Source of the DNA: Paraburkholderia mimosarum LMG 23256 = NBRC 106338
Lineage (GTDB): Bacteria > Pseudomonadota > Gammaproteobacteria > Burkholderiales > Burkholderiaceae
Length of the DNA: 64,000 nucleotides
Assembly (NCBI RefSeq): GCF_000739815.1
Contig: NZ_BBJJ01000030.1
Span: forward strand, 1 to 64,000
Direction: 5' to 3'
The notes below the pieces were generated by a model. The model was not told the origin of the DNA. It made no database searches and worked only from the letters and a program-made list of their open reading frames with translations. How positions within the stretch are numbered: position 1 is the stretch's first letter; the number at the start of each line of letters is the position of its first letter. The translations under genes and the position numbers were made by a program. Positions 9,764-19,321 of the stretch are shown here, one piece after another.

Positions 9764-9791
9764 AACCGCCGCTTGCCAAAGCGGCGGTTTT
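9764..9791. terminator. Bidirectional terminator between bceM and bceK
   Basis: A perfect 11-bp stem (AACCGCCGCTT / AAGCGGCGGTT, 9764-9774 and 9779-9789) with a GCCA loop ends in TTTT on the plus strand and in TTCTTTC on the minus strand. It sits between two convergent units and can serve both. Confidence 0.85.
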
Positions 9792-9810
9792 CCGTGCGAC
9801 CTCCGCTACT

Positions 9811-10968
9811 TCAGTGAGCGGCGATCGCTTCCGCGTAGACACCGGCCACGCGCTTCGCGATCACGGCGTTATCAAAATGCTCCCGCGCATAGGCTTTACA
9901 GGCTTCTTCATCGGGCAATCTGATGCGGCCGGAAAGCGCACCGTCGATGCCATCGGCAATCGCGTTCGCCCCCGTTGACGGCAGCACGAGACCCTGCGAC
10001 AGCCCCGCCACCGCTTCTGGCAGACCGCCAACCGGCGTCACGAGAACCGGTGTGCCAGCCGAAAGCGACTCCACCGTGATCAGCCCGAAGCCCTCCAGCG
10101 CGACGGTCGGCACCACGCTCAGCGTCGCCGCACGATAGAGCGAAGGCAAATGCGCGTCGGGCACGAAGCCGAGCAGCTTCACGTTGTCGACGAGTCCCGC
10201 TTCGTCGATGCGCTGCTGAAGTTCGGACTCCAGACGGCCTCGTCCTGCGATCAGAAGGAGCACGTCCGGATGGCGTTGCTTCACCAACTTGATTGCATCG
10301 ATGAGATCTTCAAGACCCATGCGCCGAACCAGGCGACGCACGGCCAGGATGATCGGACGACCTTGCGGCAACTGAAGCCTCAGGCGCGCTTCCGCGGCCG
10401 TGCAGGCCGGGTCGAAATGCGCAGTGTCCACGCAGCCGGGCACGATGCGCACGCGCTCGGGCGAAATACCGTAGCGGCGCGTGAGGATGTCGCCAAAGGC
10501 CTTGGAAAGCACGATGAGCCGCGACGAGCGCTCATAGACCGACTGCTCCAGCGAATGCTTGATACGCTGACTCAGCGTGGCCGCGCCCTCCACGAAGCTC
10601 TCGTCGGCCCACGGTCCCTGGAAGTGCGAAACCTGCGGAATGCCGCGTGTGACGTCGAGTCCAGGGAAGGTATAGAGCGCGAAGTGCGACGAGATCACAT
10701 CGGGCCGGTGCCGGCGAATCTCGCGGCGCAGCGCACGGCGCGCGTCCATCAGGCGCAACGGCAGCGAGCGCGAAGCGGACCCGAAGCCGTGGATCGCACC
10801 GCCGCTGTCTTCGGCCACCCTGGGGGAGCCGGCCACGACGCCGCGCACGCGCACGCCCGCACCGGGCAGCGCACCAACCAGTGAGTAATACATGCGATCG
10901 AGCCCGCCGGCGCGCTCGGGAAACCAGTGCATGCCGATCTGTAGCGATTGAATGGATTGTGTGGTCAT
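9811..10968 (-). CDS. bceK: GT4 glycosyltransferase (BceK)
   Basis: This 385-residue GT-B enzyme has an N-terminal acceptor domain beginning QIGMHWFPERAGGLDRMYYSL, the linker VRIVPGCVDTAHFDP, and the C-terminal donor motif LEGFGLITVESLSAGTPVLV, in which the EX7E glutamates are present. It should add one hexose to the growing lipid-linked repeat unit. It is the last gene of the leftward bceB-K operon: its ATG overlaps the bceJ stop as ATGA, and the bidirectional hairpin follows its stop by 20 bases. Linkage and donor are unknown. Confidence 0.85.
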   Translation of the reverse strand: MTTQSIQSLQIGMHWFPERAGGLDRMYYSLVGALPGAGVRVRGVVAGSPRVAEDSGGAIHGFGSASRSLPLRLMDARRALRREIRRHRPDVISSHFALYTFPGLDVTRGIPQVSHFQGPWADESFVEGAATLSQRIKHSLEQSVYERSSRLIVLSKAFGDILTRRYGISPERVRIVPGCVDTAHFDPACTAAEARLRLQLPQGRPIILAVRRLVRRMGLEDLIDAIKLVKQRHPDVLLLIAGRGRLESELQQRIDEAGLVDNVKLLGFVPDAHLPSLYRAATLSVVPTVALEGFGLITVESLSAGTPVLVTPVGGLPEAVAGLSQGLVLPSTGANAIADGIDGALSGRIRLPDEEACKAYAREHFDNAVIAKRVAGVYAEAIAAH

Positions 10969-12221
10969 CGCGTATCCTTGTTCTGCACGTATGCGGTTAT
11001 CAGGGGGGTTTCTGCGCGCTGGAGCGTCTGTGCGCCCGGAAGCGTCGCCGCGGCGAACGCGGGCTCCTCGTGCCGCACGGCCTGGTTTGCGTCACCTGCC
11101 AGTTCGCGATAGAGCGCGATGTACTGCGCCGCCATGCGTGCCCAGCCAAACTGCGCGGCAAGCTCTGCCGCGGCCTCGCCCATCGCGAGGCGGCGCGGCG
11201 TATCGGCGGCGAGCGTCTTGACGGCGTTGGCGAGCGCCGGCACGTCGTCGGGATCTTCGAGCACGATGCCGCACCCGGGCGTGATAATCTCGGCGCCCCC
11301 CGCCGTGCGCGCGGTCACGACGGGCAGGCCCGCCGCCATCGCTTCGAGCAGCGAAAGGCTCATCGCTTCGTAGCGCGAAGGAAAGACATAGGTGTCGACC
11401 GAGCGCATCAGCGTGGGCATTTCGCGCACGAGGCCGAGAAAATGCACACGCGACTCGACGCCCAGTTCGCGCGCGAGATCGGGATACGGGCTGCCCGGCA
11501 AGTAGCCGGCCACGGCAAGATGCACGTTCTCCGGCATCTTCTTGAGCGCGTGCAGCACGGTGCCGAGGTTCTTGCGCGGCGTGCGCAGATCACCGACGAA
11601 AAGCAGCAGGAACGCGTCAGCGGGCAGCGAGAATTTCGCGCGATCGGCGCTTGCCGCCGAGAAGCCGCGCGTGTCCACGCCGTTGTAGATCACGTCGAGG
11701 CGCTCCACGGGGTGGCCGCCACAAGCGCGGATTTCGTCGGCGACCTTGCGCGAGACCGCTGCGATCACACGCGAACGCCGGTAGGCCCATCGCTCCAGCA
11801 CGGCATTCGCGCGCGTGTAGACGAACTGATAGGCCGACCATACCCCGCGCGTGAGACCGAACGGGTAGTACTTGCTGCGCGCCCAGCCGCCGTGCACGAA
11901 ATGGGCGGTGTTCACGTCGGCGTCCGCCCAGGTGATGAAGCCGTTCACATGGAGCACATCGTATTCTTGCCGGTGGCGGCGCAGCCACAGCGCGCTCTTC
12001 ATGGCGAACACCTGCTGGCGCAGCAGGTTGGTGGGCCATGCGCGCGAAGGTTGCACGCTCACCCATTTCACCTTGGGGTGTGCAAGCAGCTCGGGCGCCA
12101 CATGCGAGGCGACCAGCGTCACCTCGAACCCTTCATCGAGCGCGGCGCGCGCGATTTCATGGTTGACGCGGCCCTGGCCGTCGTTGTGGCGCACGACATG
12201 CGTGACGATTGCGACTCTCAA
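10965..12221 (-). CDS. bceJ: GT4 glycosyltransferase (BceJ), TTG start
   Basis: This 418-residue GT-B glycosyltransferase begins at the motif VAIVTHVVRHNDGQGR. It has the phosphate-binding linker DVIYNGVDTRGFS and the donor motif PSRYEAMSLSLLEAMAAGLPVV. The frame is open upstream, but similarity begins only at RVAIV, where a TTG at 12221 overlaps the bceI stop as TTGA and follows GGAGGT by six bases; no ATG fits. It should transfer a hexose during repeat-unit assembly. The low-efficiency start may set its output relative to BceI. Confidence 0.84.
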   Translation of the reverse strand: MRVAIVTHVVRHNDGQGRVNHEIARAALDEGFEVTLVASHVAPELLAHPKVKWVSVQPSRAWPTNLLRQQVFAMKSALWLRRHRQEYDVLHVNGFITWADADVNTAHFVHGGWARSKYYPFGLTRGVWSAYQFVYTRANAVLERWAYRRSRVIAAVSRKVADEIRACGGHPVERLDVIYNGVDTRGFSAASADRAKFSLPADAFLLLFVGDLRTPRKNLGTVLHALKKMPENVHLAVAGYLPGSPYPDLARELGVESRVHFLGLVREMPTLMRSVDTYVFPSRYEAMSLSLLEAMAAGLPVVTARTAGGAEIITPGCGIVLEDPDDVPALANAVKTLAADTPRRLAMGEAAAELAAQFGWARMAAQYIALYRELAGDANQAVRHEEPAFAAATLPGAQTLQRAETPLITAYVQNKDTR

Positions 12222-13699
12222 TCGGAGACCTCCGTGGTAAGGGCACGACGCTGCAACTTCGTCCAATGCCCCGCGCTGAGAATGGAAAACACGCTCGAAA
12301 AGAGCAGCAGGCCGCCGGTGCCCACGAGCGAGTTGGTGAACACGAGCATGGCGAAAATCGACACCGCGAGACTCAGGCACGCGCAAACGTAGCGATCCTC
12401 GGGCATGCGCAGCGACACACGCACCGCGCGCAGGAGCAGCCACAGCACGCCCGACATGTAGAGCAGCGTACCCGGCCAGCCCAGCACGAACGGAATGTTC
12501 ATCACGCCGCTGTCGAAGCTGCCGTATTGGCCGAGCTGGCCGTTATTGCTCGAAAGCTTCGTCGATGCGCCGGTGGCGCCGAGGCCCTCGCCCGTCACGT
12601 CGGTGAAGGCTTTCTTCGCGAAATCCGCGTAAAACTGGTTGCGCGCTTCGTAGCTCTGGTCGTCCTTCAGGTTCACGAGCGTATTCAGGCGCTGCTGCAT
12701 GCGGTCCGCCACCGGGCCGAACGTGAGCAGCGGCACGCACACACCCGCGAGCACGACCGCGCTGATGACGATGCGGATGCGCACCTTGTTGCTCGACTTC
12801 ATCAACTGGATCAGCATGGCGATCGCCCAGCCGCCCCACGTGGAGCGCACGAGCGATAGCGCGAACGAAAAGAAGCCGAATGCCGCCGCGATCCAGCGCA
12901 CACGATGCTGCGCGGCCATGACGAACACCATCGCGCCCATCATCGCGAACGCGAACGGGCCCGACGAATTCATCGTGCTGAACACGCGCACGCCGAGCGG
13001 CACGGGGTCGCCCTGGGAGTTCATGTCAGAGCCGATCATCCACATTGCATCCCACGGCGGCATGATGAAGAACTGCACGAGGCCGTACGCGCCCATCACC
13101 AGCATGCCGTAGATGAAGGTGTTGACGATGGTCTTGCTGCACTCGGGATACTGGCGCGTGAGCACCATGATGTGAAAGCCGATCAGGAACGGATAGATCC
13201 AGTTCGCGAGGTCGTACACGGCGGCAGCCGGACCGCTTCCCACCACGCCCACCACGAACCCATAACCGATGCCGAGCAGCGCGAGCAGCAGCGGCAGGCC
13301 GCGCCGCTGGCCGAGGACCGGGTAGTAGCGCAGCAGCGAAATGCCGCTGATCATCGTGACGGCGAGCGGCGCGACCTGAATGAGGCTCGTGGGCGTGAAG
13401 CCGCCCTTGCCGTAGTCGGCGAGGCGGCGCACTTCGGGGCTCAGGAACCACAGCCACCACATGAAGCCGATATAGCGCACGGGGTTCACGAAGTACAGCC
13501 ACAGGCCCACCGCGATCGAGAGCACGGGAAACGCGAGCGTGAGCACGGTGCCCTGATGCGCGCCGATCAGGAGCGCCGTGAAGAGCCACAAGGCGAGCGG
13601 CGGCAGCGTATCGCGATCGAACAGGCCGCGCAGCCCGCCGCGGCGGCGGCCTCGCGGGCGCGCGGGCGCAGGGATAGCGGTCGTCACGTCCACGATCAC
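12218..13699 (-). CDS. bceI: Wzy-type O-antigen polymerase-like membrane protein (BceI)
   Basis: This protein of about 493 residues has at least ten hydrophobic segments, among them LALWLFTALLIGA, LLLALLGIGYGFVVGVV and TLLYMSGVLWLLL, and a large periplasmic loop (about residues 345-410). This is the layout of Wzy polymerases, which join flipped repeat units into long chains at the periplasmic face. No ATG fits. The likely start is GTG at 13699, where GTGA overlaps the bceH stop; further in-frame GTGs at 13693 and 13687 are alternatives. An Arg/Pro-rich stretch precedes the first membrane segment. Confidence 0.8.
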   Translation of the reverse strand: MIVDVTTAIPAPARPRGRRRGGLRGLFDRDTLPPLALWLFTALLIGAHQGTVLTLAFPVLSIAVGLWLYFVNPVRYIGFMWWLWFLSPEVRRLADYGKGGFTPTSLIQVAPLAVTMISGISLLRYYPVLGQRRGLPLLLALLGIGYGFVVGVVGSGPAAAVYDLANWIYPFLIGFHIMVLTRQYPECSKTIVNTFIYGMLVMGAYGLVQFFIMPPWDAMWMIGSDMNSQGDPVPLGVRVFSTMNSSGPFAFAMMGAMVFVMAAQHRVRWIAAAFGFFSFALSLVRSTWGGWAIAMLIQLMKSSNKVRIRIVISAVVLAGVCVPLLTFGPVADRMQQRLNTLVNLKDDQSYEARNQFYADFAKKAFTDVTGEGLGATGASTKLSSNNGQLGQYGSFDSGVMNIPFVLGWPGTLLYMSGVLWLLLRAVRVSLRMPEDRYVCACLSLAVSIFAMLVFTNSLVGTGGLLLFSSVFSILSAGHWTKLQRRALTTEVSD

Positions 13700-14841
13700 A
13701 TCCCGCGCGCGGCCACGCTCTGGCCGCGCCGTTCGCTCGCGATCGACTCGCCGTTGCGAGCGTCGCGCTCGCGCAGCATCTCGCGCGTGAGCTGCGCATG
13801 CTGGCGTGCGAATTGCTGCGTGGTCAGGTCGCGTGTGCGCAGCTGCTCGCAAGCCTCGCGCGCCTGTTCGAGCGCACGTGCCGGGTCGGCCACGAGCGCA
13901 TTCGCGGCGTCGCGCAACTGCTGTGCGTCGAATGGCTCGACATAAGAGGCGGCCTTATCGTCGAAATAGTCTTCGAGCGCCCCCACCCTCGTCGCGATCA
14001 TGGGCTTGCCGAGCGCGGCGGCTTCCAGCATCACCGTGATGCCCGAAGCGTGCGTGTTGGGACGCAGCGGTACCACGATCAGGTCGGCCCAGTCATAGAG
14101 CGCGTGCTGTTGCTGGATGCCCGAAACACGCACGATTTCGACGTTCTCCGCGCGCAGCGAAGCGGGCATGCGCCGCCGCGTGGCAATGCGCACCTGGTAG
14201 TGTGGATCATTGCCGAGCGCACTCACGAGCGTGGTCCAGTCGCGGTCGCGGTCGTTGCCGATGGCGGCCACGCGTACCGGCGTATGCGGTTTCCACTGCG
14301 TGGGCGTTGTCGGCGGGAAGTCGTTCGTGTTCAGGCCGTACAGCACGTGACGCGCTTCGCGCCCGAAGTACTCGCCGCACAGCGCGGCGTTCTCGCTGGC
14401 GAGCGTGGTGAGCAGATCGGCGCGCCTGAGCAGGCGCTTGTAGATCGCGCGGCGCAGCGCGCCATAGCCCGGCCAGCGGTCGAGCAGCCACACGCTCTGA
14501 GCGAGCAGCAGCGGGCGCGCACCGCCCTTCTTCGCGTTCATGAGCAGCACCAGCGCCACGGCCAGGTGCTCCTGCTCGGTGTGCGTCCAGATCACATCGG
14601 ACTGCAGAATGGCGCGGCGATTGCGCCATGCATGAATGAAGTCGAAGCCGAGCGCCGCCTTCAGCCCGCGGCGGACGAAGCGAATGGGCGCGCTTTCGCT
14701 CGCATCGCGCGCGTAATCGAGGACGAATTCCGCGGACTCCGCGTGATGGTAGCCATACAGGCTGCCGATGTTCTCGCCTTTGCGATAGCGGCGCGGATCG
14801 GCGCCATGGAAAAGGTGGACGTGGACTTGCGTACCGCTCAT
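13696..14841 (-). CDS. bceH: Glycosyltransferase, GT4-like (BceH)
   Basis: This 381-residue GT-B-fold protein starts TQVHVHLFHGADP. It has VRVAAIGNDRDRDWTTLV in place of the usual donor-domain entry and a C-terminal LRPNTHASGITVMLEAAALGKPMI, where the EX7E motif is reduced to one glutamate followed by a non-standard spacing. It belongs with GT4-type enzymes but is more divergent than BceJ and BceK. The ATG at 14841 lies 34 bases after bceG. Position between the GT2 gene and the polymerase gene matches bceH. Substrate not determinable. Confidence 0.78.
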   Translation of the reverse strand: MSGTQVHVHLFHGADPRRYRKGENIGSLYGYHHAESAEFVLDYARDASESAPIRFVRRGLKAALGFDFIHAWRNRRAILQSDVIWTHTEQEHLAVALVLLMNAKKGGARPLLLAQSVWLLDRWPGYGALRRAIYKRLLRRADLLTTLASENAALCGEYFGREARHVLYGLNTNDFPPTTPTQWKPHTPVRVAAIGNDRDRDWTTLVSALGNDPHYQVRIATRRRMPASLRAENVEIVRVSGIQQQHALYDWADLIVVPLRPNTHASGITVMLEAAALGKPMIATRVGALEDYFDDKAASYVEPFDAQQLRDAANALVADPARALEQAREACEQLRTRDLTTQQFARQHAQLTREMLRERDARNGESIASERRGQSVAARGM

Positions 14842-14875
14842 TCAGGGTCCTCCGTGTAGTCGTTGGCCGTTGCGC

Positions 14876-15799
14876 TCAAACGAGCGCGCGGCGCGCCTCT
14901 CGCGCGCCACCCCGCACCGCGCGCCAGCGTGCGAACGCCGCGCCGGCGGAGCCGCGCATGGCGCTCAGGGCCGTCTGCGCGAGGCCCGGATACACGCGCG
15001 TACCGACGAGCGCGTACCACCACCACGCAGTTTCGCGGTGCAGCGGAGTGAGATGGCCGAGCAGGATCAAATGCAGGTTGTAGGCCGCATTGCGGATCGA
15101 AGCGAGGGTCTGCGCGTTGCGCGGGTCTTCGCCCGGGCGCGGCGCGGGGTAGTGGTCGACCGCCACGAGCGGGTCGTACACGAGCTTCCAGCCCGCGCGC
15201 TTCACGCTCATGCTGAACGCCATGTCGTTGTGCGTTTGCGCGCCGGTGCCGCGCAGGCGCCGGTCGAAACGCAGATCGCCGATCGCCGCGCGGCGATAAC
15301 TCATGTTTGCGCCCTTGAGCAGATCGACCTCGCGCGCACCGCCCGCCCCCAGATGATGGTTGCCGATGATGCGGCCCGAGCGCTGCAGCTTGCCGACGAG
15401 CGTGCGCTCGCCGTCGATCGTTCGGCCGCCCTCGTGCACCCAGTCGCGGCCGCCCAGCGCGCCGAGCTTCGGGTCGGCCTCGAAGGCCGCGGCGATACGC
15501 GCCAGCCAGTCGGCGCGCGGCGCGGCGTCGTCGTCGGTGATGGCGATCACGTCGCCCGTCGCGGCCTCGATGCCGCGATTGAGCGCCGCGACCTGCCCCG
15601 GTTCCTCGACGATGGCGACCGCCACGTTGAGCACCTTGGGCGTCACGTGATCGGCGAGGCACGCGTGCGTCGCCTCGTCGTCGGCGCGCGCCACCACCAC
15701 GATCTCATCAGGCGCGCGCTGCTGTCGCAGAAGCGCCGAAAGGCAGCGCGACAAATCGTCAGGACGCCGATACGTCGGCACGAGCACGGTCACTTTCAT
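14876..15799 (-). CDS. bceG: GT2 family glycosyltransferase (BceG)
   Basis: This 307-residue GT-A enzyme opens with VTVLVPTYRRPDDLSRCL, followed by the metal-binding AITDDDAAPRADWL (the DXD-like Asp cluster near residue 88) and a GANMSYRR segment typical of acceptor-side GT2 loops. It should use a nucleotide sugar with a divalent cation to extend the repeat unit. It lies 40 bases after bceF, and its ATG at 15799 gives a full-length domain. Several GT2 sugars are possible, so the donor remains open. Confidence 0.85.
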   Translation of the reverse strand: MKVTVLVPTYRRPDDLSRCLSALLRQQRAPDEIVVVARADDEATHACLADHVTPKVLNVAVAIVEEPGQVAALNRGIEAATGDVIAITDDDAAPRADWLARIAAAFEADPKLGALGGRDWVHEGGRTIDGERTLVGKLQRSGRIIGNHHLGAGGAREVDLLKGANMSYRRAAIGDLRFDRRLRGTGAQTHNDMAFSMSVKRAGWKLVYDPLVAVDHYPAPRPGEDPRNAQTLASIRNAAYNLHLILLGHLTPLHRETAWWWYALVGTRVYPGLAQTALSAMRGSAGAAFARWRAVRGGAREARRALV

Positions 15800-15839
15800 C
15801 GCGTGTTCTCCTTTTCTGTGCTTGATGAGTGCGTAAGCG

Positions 15840-18083
15840 TCATGCGCTCAGGTACTCGCGCACGTTCGCATAGCCATAGCCGTAGTTGCCGCGCGTGCGC
15901 GCCGGCACGCCGTTGAAGATGCCGCCCTGCACACGCACGCCGGCGTTGCGCAGACGCTTGAGCGCGTCGGCGATCTCGCCTTCGGTGTGAAGACCGGAGC
16001 GCAGCACGAGGAAGGTCGAGCCCGCATGGCCGCCAATGATCGCCGCATCGGTCACGGCGAGCACGGGCGGCGTGTCGATGATCAGCACGTCATAACGGTT
16101 CGACAGGCCTTCGAGGTACTGGCCGAGGCGCGGCGACATCAGCAGTTCGGAAGGATTGGGGGGTCGACGGCCGCACGAGATGAAGTGCAGGTTGTCCACT
16201 TCCGTCGCGCGAATCGCCTCGTCCAGCGCGATCTGCCCGGAAAGCAGTTCAGAGAAGCCGTTTTCCTGCGGACCGCCCAGATAGCGTTCGAGCGCGCCGC
16301 GCCGCATGTCGCCGTCGATCATCAGCACGCGCTTGCCCGAATGCGCGAGCAGCACGGCGAGGTTCGCGGTGAGGAAACTCTTGCCGACGCCCGGCACCGA
16401 ACCCGTCAGTACGACTACGCGATTGCGCGCGTCCATCACGCTGAACTGCAGCGAAGTACGCAGACTACGCAGGCTTTCGACCGTCAGGTCTTTGGGTCGC
16501 ACATTCGCGAGCACTTCGCGCAGGCGCGTGCCGCCGCGCACCGGGCCGCGCTTTTCGAGCGCCGCCTGCTCCGGCGAAAGCGGCACGAGACCATACACGG
16601 GCAGCTGGAACGAACGCTCGATCTGGTCCGGATCGACGATGCCCTTGAACAGGTTCCGCCGCATGAGCACGAAGCCGGTGCCGAGAATGATGCCGAGCAG
16701 CGAGGCCGCGGAGATGATCAGCAGCTTCTTTGGCTTCGACGGGTTGCCGGGCCGCAAGGCCGGATCGACGATGCGCACGTTGCCGCCCGTGCCCACGCGC
16801 TGCACCGATAGCTCCTGAATGCGGTTCAGCAGCAGCACGTAGATGTCCTCGGCCACCTTGGCGTCGCGCTGAAGCTGCACGGCCTTCACTTCGGTGGCCG
16901 GCAGGTCGCGGAACTTCGTGTCGTACTTCGCGCGCTCCGCCTGCAGTTGGGCGAGCTGCTGGCGCGCCGCGATCAGGACCGGGTGCTGGTCGCCAAAGCG
17001 CTGTTGCAGCGAGGCGATCTGCAGTTGCAGCGCCGAAATCTGCTGCTCGTACTGCACGCTGCCGTCGAGATAGATCTTCGCTTCGTCGCTCGCGTTGATC
17101 GAACCCGACTTGCTCTGGTACGCCGTGAGCGCCGCTTCGGCGTTCTCGAGGTCGGCCTTCAGGCGCGGCTGCTCGCTGCGCAGAAAGTCGAGCATCTTGT
17201 TCGCGTCGGCCTGCTTGGTCGCCACGTGTTCGCGCAGATACGACTGCGCCACCGCGTTCGCGATCGCGGCCGCGTGCGCGGCGTCGTTGTCTTCGAGCGA
17301 GATGTCGATCACGCCCGTCTGCTTGCCCTGCTCCTGCACCTGGATCGCGTTCTGGAACCCGCTGATCGCATCGAGATCGTTCAGGCGCACGACCTTGAAG
17401 CGAGTGCCCGGACGCGCGGTGAGCTTGTTCACGAGCAGCTTCACGCCGCCGCCCTGCTCGACCTGGCCCACTGCGCCTTCGAGCAGGCGCGCGCCGTCCG
17501 GCGTCGAGATCACGTAGCGGTCGTTGTCAAGCGCGGTGAGCGTGAGCTTCTTGCTTTCGAGCTCGGGCGTGACCTCGATCGAGTCGATGTCGATGACTTC
17601 GCCGCCCCACGCATAGTTGCCGAGCCAGTTGCTGAGCCCGAACCACGGGCGCGAGGGCGTACCCGGCGTCGCAAGACGCGCCGAAAGGCTGCCGATCAAA
17701 GGCAGCATGACCGGCGTGACGGTGGTGTTCAGCTTGAACTGCTTCACCACCGGCTCGACCACGCTGCGGCTCTTGATCATCTGGATCTCGGCGTCGGTGG
17801 GCAGGCTGCCCGACGACGAGCCGCTGCTGATGTTCGCGCCCGTCTGCGTTTGCGTGAGGGCCTGCGACGTGTAGTCGGAAGGCTCCACGCGAACCTGGGT
17901 GTCGGCCGTGTAGACCGGCTTGGCGACGAAGCAGTAGAACACGGCCATGGCGATGACCGCCGCCGCGATCGCGATGAGCCAACCGATGTCGTCGATGATG
18001 ACGCGCAGCAACTGGCCGAGAACGACGTCCTCTTCCTCGGTGCGGGCCACCGGGGCCGCCTGGCTATGGGCTTGTATGGTCAC
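15840..18083 (-). CDS. bceF: Polysaccharide copolymerase / BY-kinase (BceF, Wzc-like)
   Basis: This 747-residue inner membrane protein has a Wzz-type periplasmic domain between two membrane segments (about 33-53 and 453-475), including long coiled-coil helices. The C-terminal cytoplasmic kinase has Walker A GSVPGVGKS, Walker A' VLMIDGDMRRG and Walker B VLIIDTPP. The tail NYGYGYANVREYLSA carries four closely spaced tyrosines, the usual autophosphorylation cluster. Bacterial tyrosine kinases of this type control chain length and open the export channel together with the Wza-like partner, here BceE. BceD is the opposing phosphatase. The gene lies 62 bases after bceE in the same operon. Confidence 0.94.
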   Translation of the reverse strand: MTIQAHSQAAPVARTEEEDVVLGQLLRVIIDDIGWLIAIAAAVIAMAVFYCFVAKPVYTADTQVRVEPSDYTSQALTQTQTGANISSGSSSGSLPTDAEIQMIKSRSVVEPVVKQFKLNTTVTPVMLPLIGSLSARLATPGTPSRPWFGLSNWLGNYAWGGEVIDIDSIEVTPELESKKLTLTALDNDRYVISTPDGARLLEGAVGQVEQGGGVKLLVNKLTARPGTRFKVVRLNDLDAISGFQNAIQVQEQGKQTGVIDISLEDNDAAHAAAIANAVAQSYLREHVATKQADANKMLDFLRSEQPRLKADLENAEAALTAYQSKSGSINASDEAKIYLDGSVQYEQQISALQLQIASLQQRFGDQHPVLIAARQQLAQLQAERAKYDTKFRDLPATEVKAVQLQRDAKVAEDIYVLLLNRIQELSVQRVGTGGNVRIVDPALRPGNPSKPKKLLIISAASLLGIILGTGFVLMRRNLFKGIVDPDQIERSFQLPVYGLVPLSPEQAALEKRGPVRGGTRLREVLANVRPKDLTVESLRSLRTSLQFSVMDARNRVVVLTGSVPGVGKSFLTANLAVLLAHSGKRVLMIDGDMRRGALERYLGGPQENGFSELLSGQIALDEAIRATEVDNLHFISCGRRPPNPSELLMSPRLGQYLEGLSNRYDVLIIDTPPVLAVTDAAIIGGHAGSTFLVLRSGLHTEGEIADALKRLRNAGVRVQGGIFNGVPARTRGNYGYGYANVREYLSA

Positions 18084-18145
18084 GATTCGATCCCGTTGTC
18101 TAGGTGTTGCTCCACTGTCTATTCCTGTATGTGCCGGACGCGCGC

Positions 18146-19321
18146 TTACTTCGCGATCTGCTTCAGGAAGAAGACGGTCTGGATGGTCGGCAGCACCTGC
18201 TGCAACACGCGGTTGAAGGTCGTCGAAGCGGCCGTGCCCACGTACACCACATCGAGCGGCTTCAACTGGAATTGCGACGAAAGCATGATTGCGTCGGGCT
18301 GGGTCATATCGAGGCGGTAGATCTCGGGTTGGGTCGGGTTGTCCTTCATGCCGCGCATGACGAAGATCTGGCGCGGGTTCGCGTCGGTATCGAGAATGCC
18401 GCCCGCCTGGGTGAGCGCGTCGGCGATCGTGAGGTTGCCGCGAATGAGGCTCGTCTGCGTCGGCGTCTTCACCTCGCCCATCACGAATATTCTGCTATCC
18501 AAACGATCCGGAATATTGATGATGTCGCCGTCCTGCAGCATCACGTTCTGGCTCGCATCGCCGCCGTCGAGCATGCGGTTCGCGTCGAGGACGTAAAGCT
18601 TGCCGCCGCGCGTGAGGCGCACGCGGTTGATGTCGGCGCCGTCGGTCGTGCCGCCCGAGCGCGTGATCGCGTCGACGAGCGTGAGCGGCACGTCGCTCAC
18701 GGAGAGCGGTCCCGGCGTCTTCACGTCGCCCGTGATCTGCACTTTCTGGCTGCGATACGCGAGCACGCGCACATCCACCTGCGGGTTCTTCACGTAGGGC
18801 ACGAGGCCGGCCGCGAGTTGGCTGCGGATCTGGTCGGGCGTTTTCCCGGCTGCCATGATGCGGCCCACGAACGGGAAAAAGATCGTGCCGTCCTTGGCCA
18901 CGGTCTGCCCGTACGGGTCGGCCTGACCGGGCAGCGCGTTCGTGTACGGCTGCGTGAGCGCCTGGCCCACCGTTTGCGTGGTGTTGCCGCCCGTCGAGAA
19001 CGTCGAGCCTTGCGGCGTCGAAAGCTCCGGGTGGTCGAACACGGTCACGCCGAGAATGTCCTGCGGCGCGATGTGATAGACGTAGTCGGCTGCGCTCGCG
19101 AACTTCGAGGGGGGCAGAGCCGCCTTCGGCGCTGCCGCGGCCGCTTGTGCCTGCTGCAACACGACTTGCTGGGTGATGAGTTGCACGTTGAATTGCTGCT
19201 GCGGCTGGTTGTTCGGCGCTTCCTTCAGGCTCGACGTGTCGAGATAGTTGCCAGGCGCCGTTGCGCAAGCGGAAACGAAGACGCTCAACGCGACCACCGC
19301 AGTCAGTTTCAGTTTTGTCAT
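18146..19321 (-). CDS. bceE: Outer membrane polysaccharide export lipoprotein (BceE, Wza-like)
   Basis: This protein of about 391 residues has a lipoprotein signal (lipobox VSAC near residue 18). A polysaccharide export domain follows (YRIAP-like YHIAPQDILGVTVFDHPELS) with SLBB repeats (VQITGDVKTPGPLSVSD and RIFVMGEVKTPTQTS). OPX proteins form the outer membrane channel for Wzy-dependent polymers. The ATG at 19321 overlaps the bceD stop as ATGA; an ATG two codons earlier at 19327 is equally possible. It precedes the kinase gene bceF, the normal wza-wzc pairing. Confidence 0.93.
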   Translation of the reverse strand: MTKLKLTAVVALSVFVSACATAPGNYLDTSSLKEAPNNQPQQQFNVQLITQQVVLQQAQAAAAAPKAALPPSKFASAADYVYHIAPQDILGVTVFDHPELSTPQGSTFSTGGNTTQTVGQALTQPYTNALPGQADPYGQTVAKDGTIFFPFVGRIMAAGKTPDQIRSQLAAGLVPYVKNPQVDVRVLAYRSQKVQITGDVKTPGPLSVSDVPLTLVDAITRSGGTTDGADINRVRLTRGGKLYVLDANRMLDGGDASQNVMLQDGDIINIPDRLDSRIFVMGEVKTPTQTSLIRGNLTIADALTQAGGILDTDANPRQIFVMRGMKDNPTQPEIYRLDMTQPDAIMLSSQFQLKPLDVVYVGTAASTTFNRVLQQVLPTIQTVFFLKQIAK

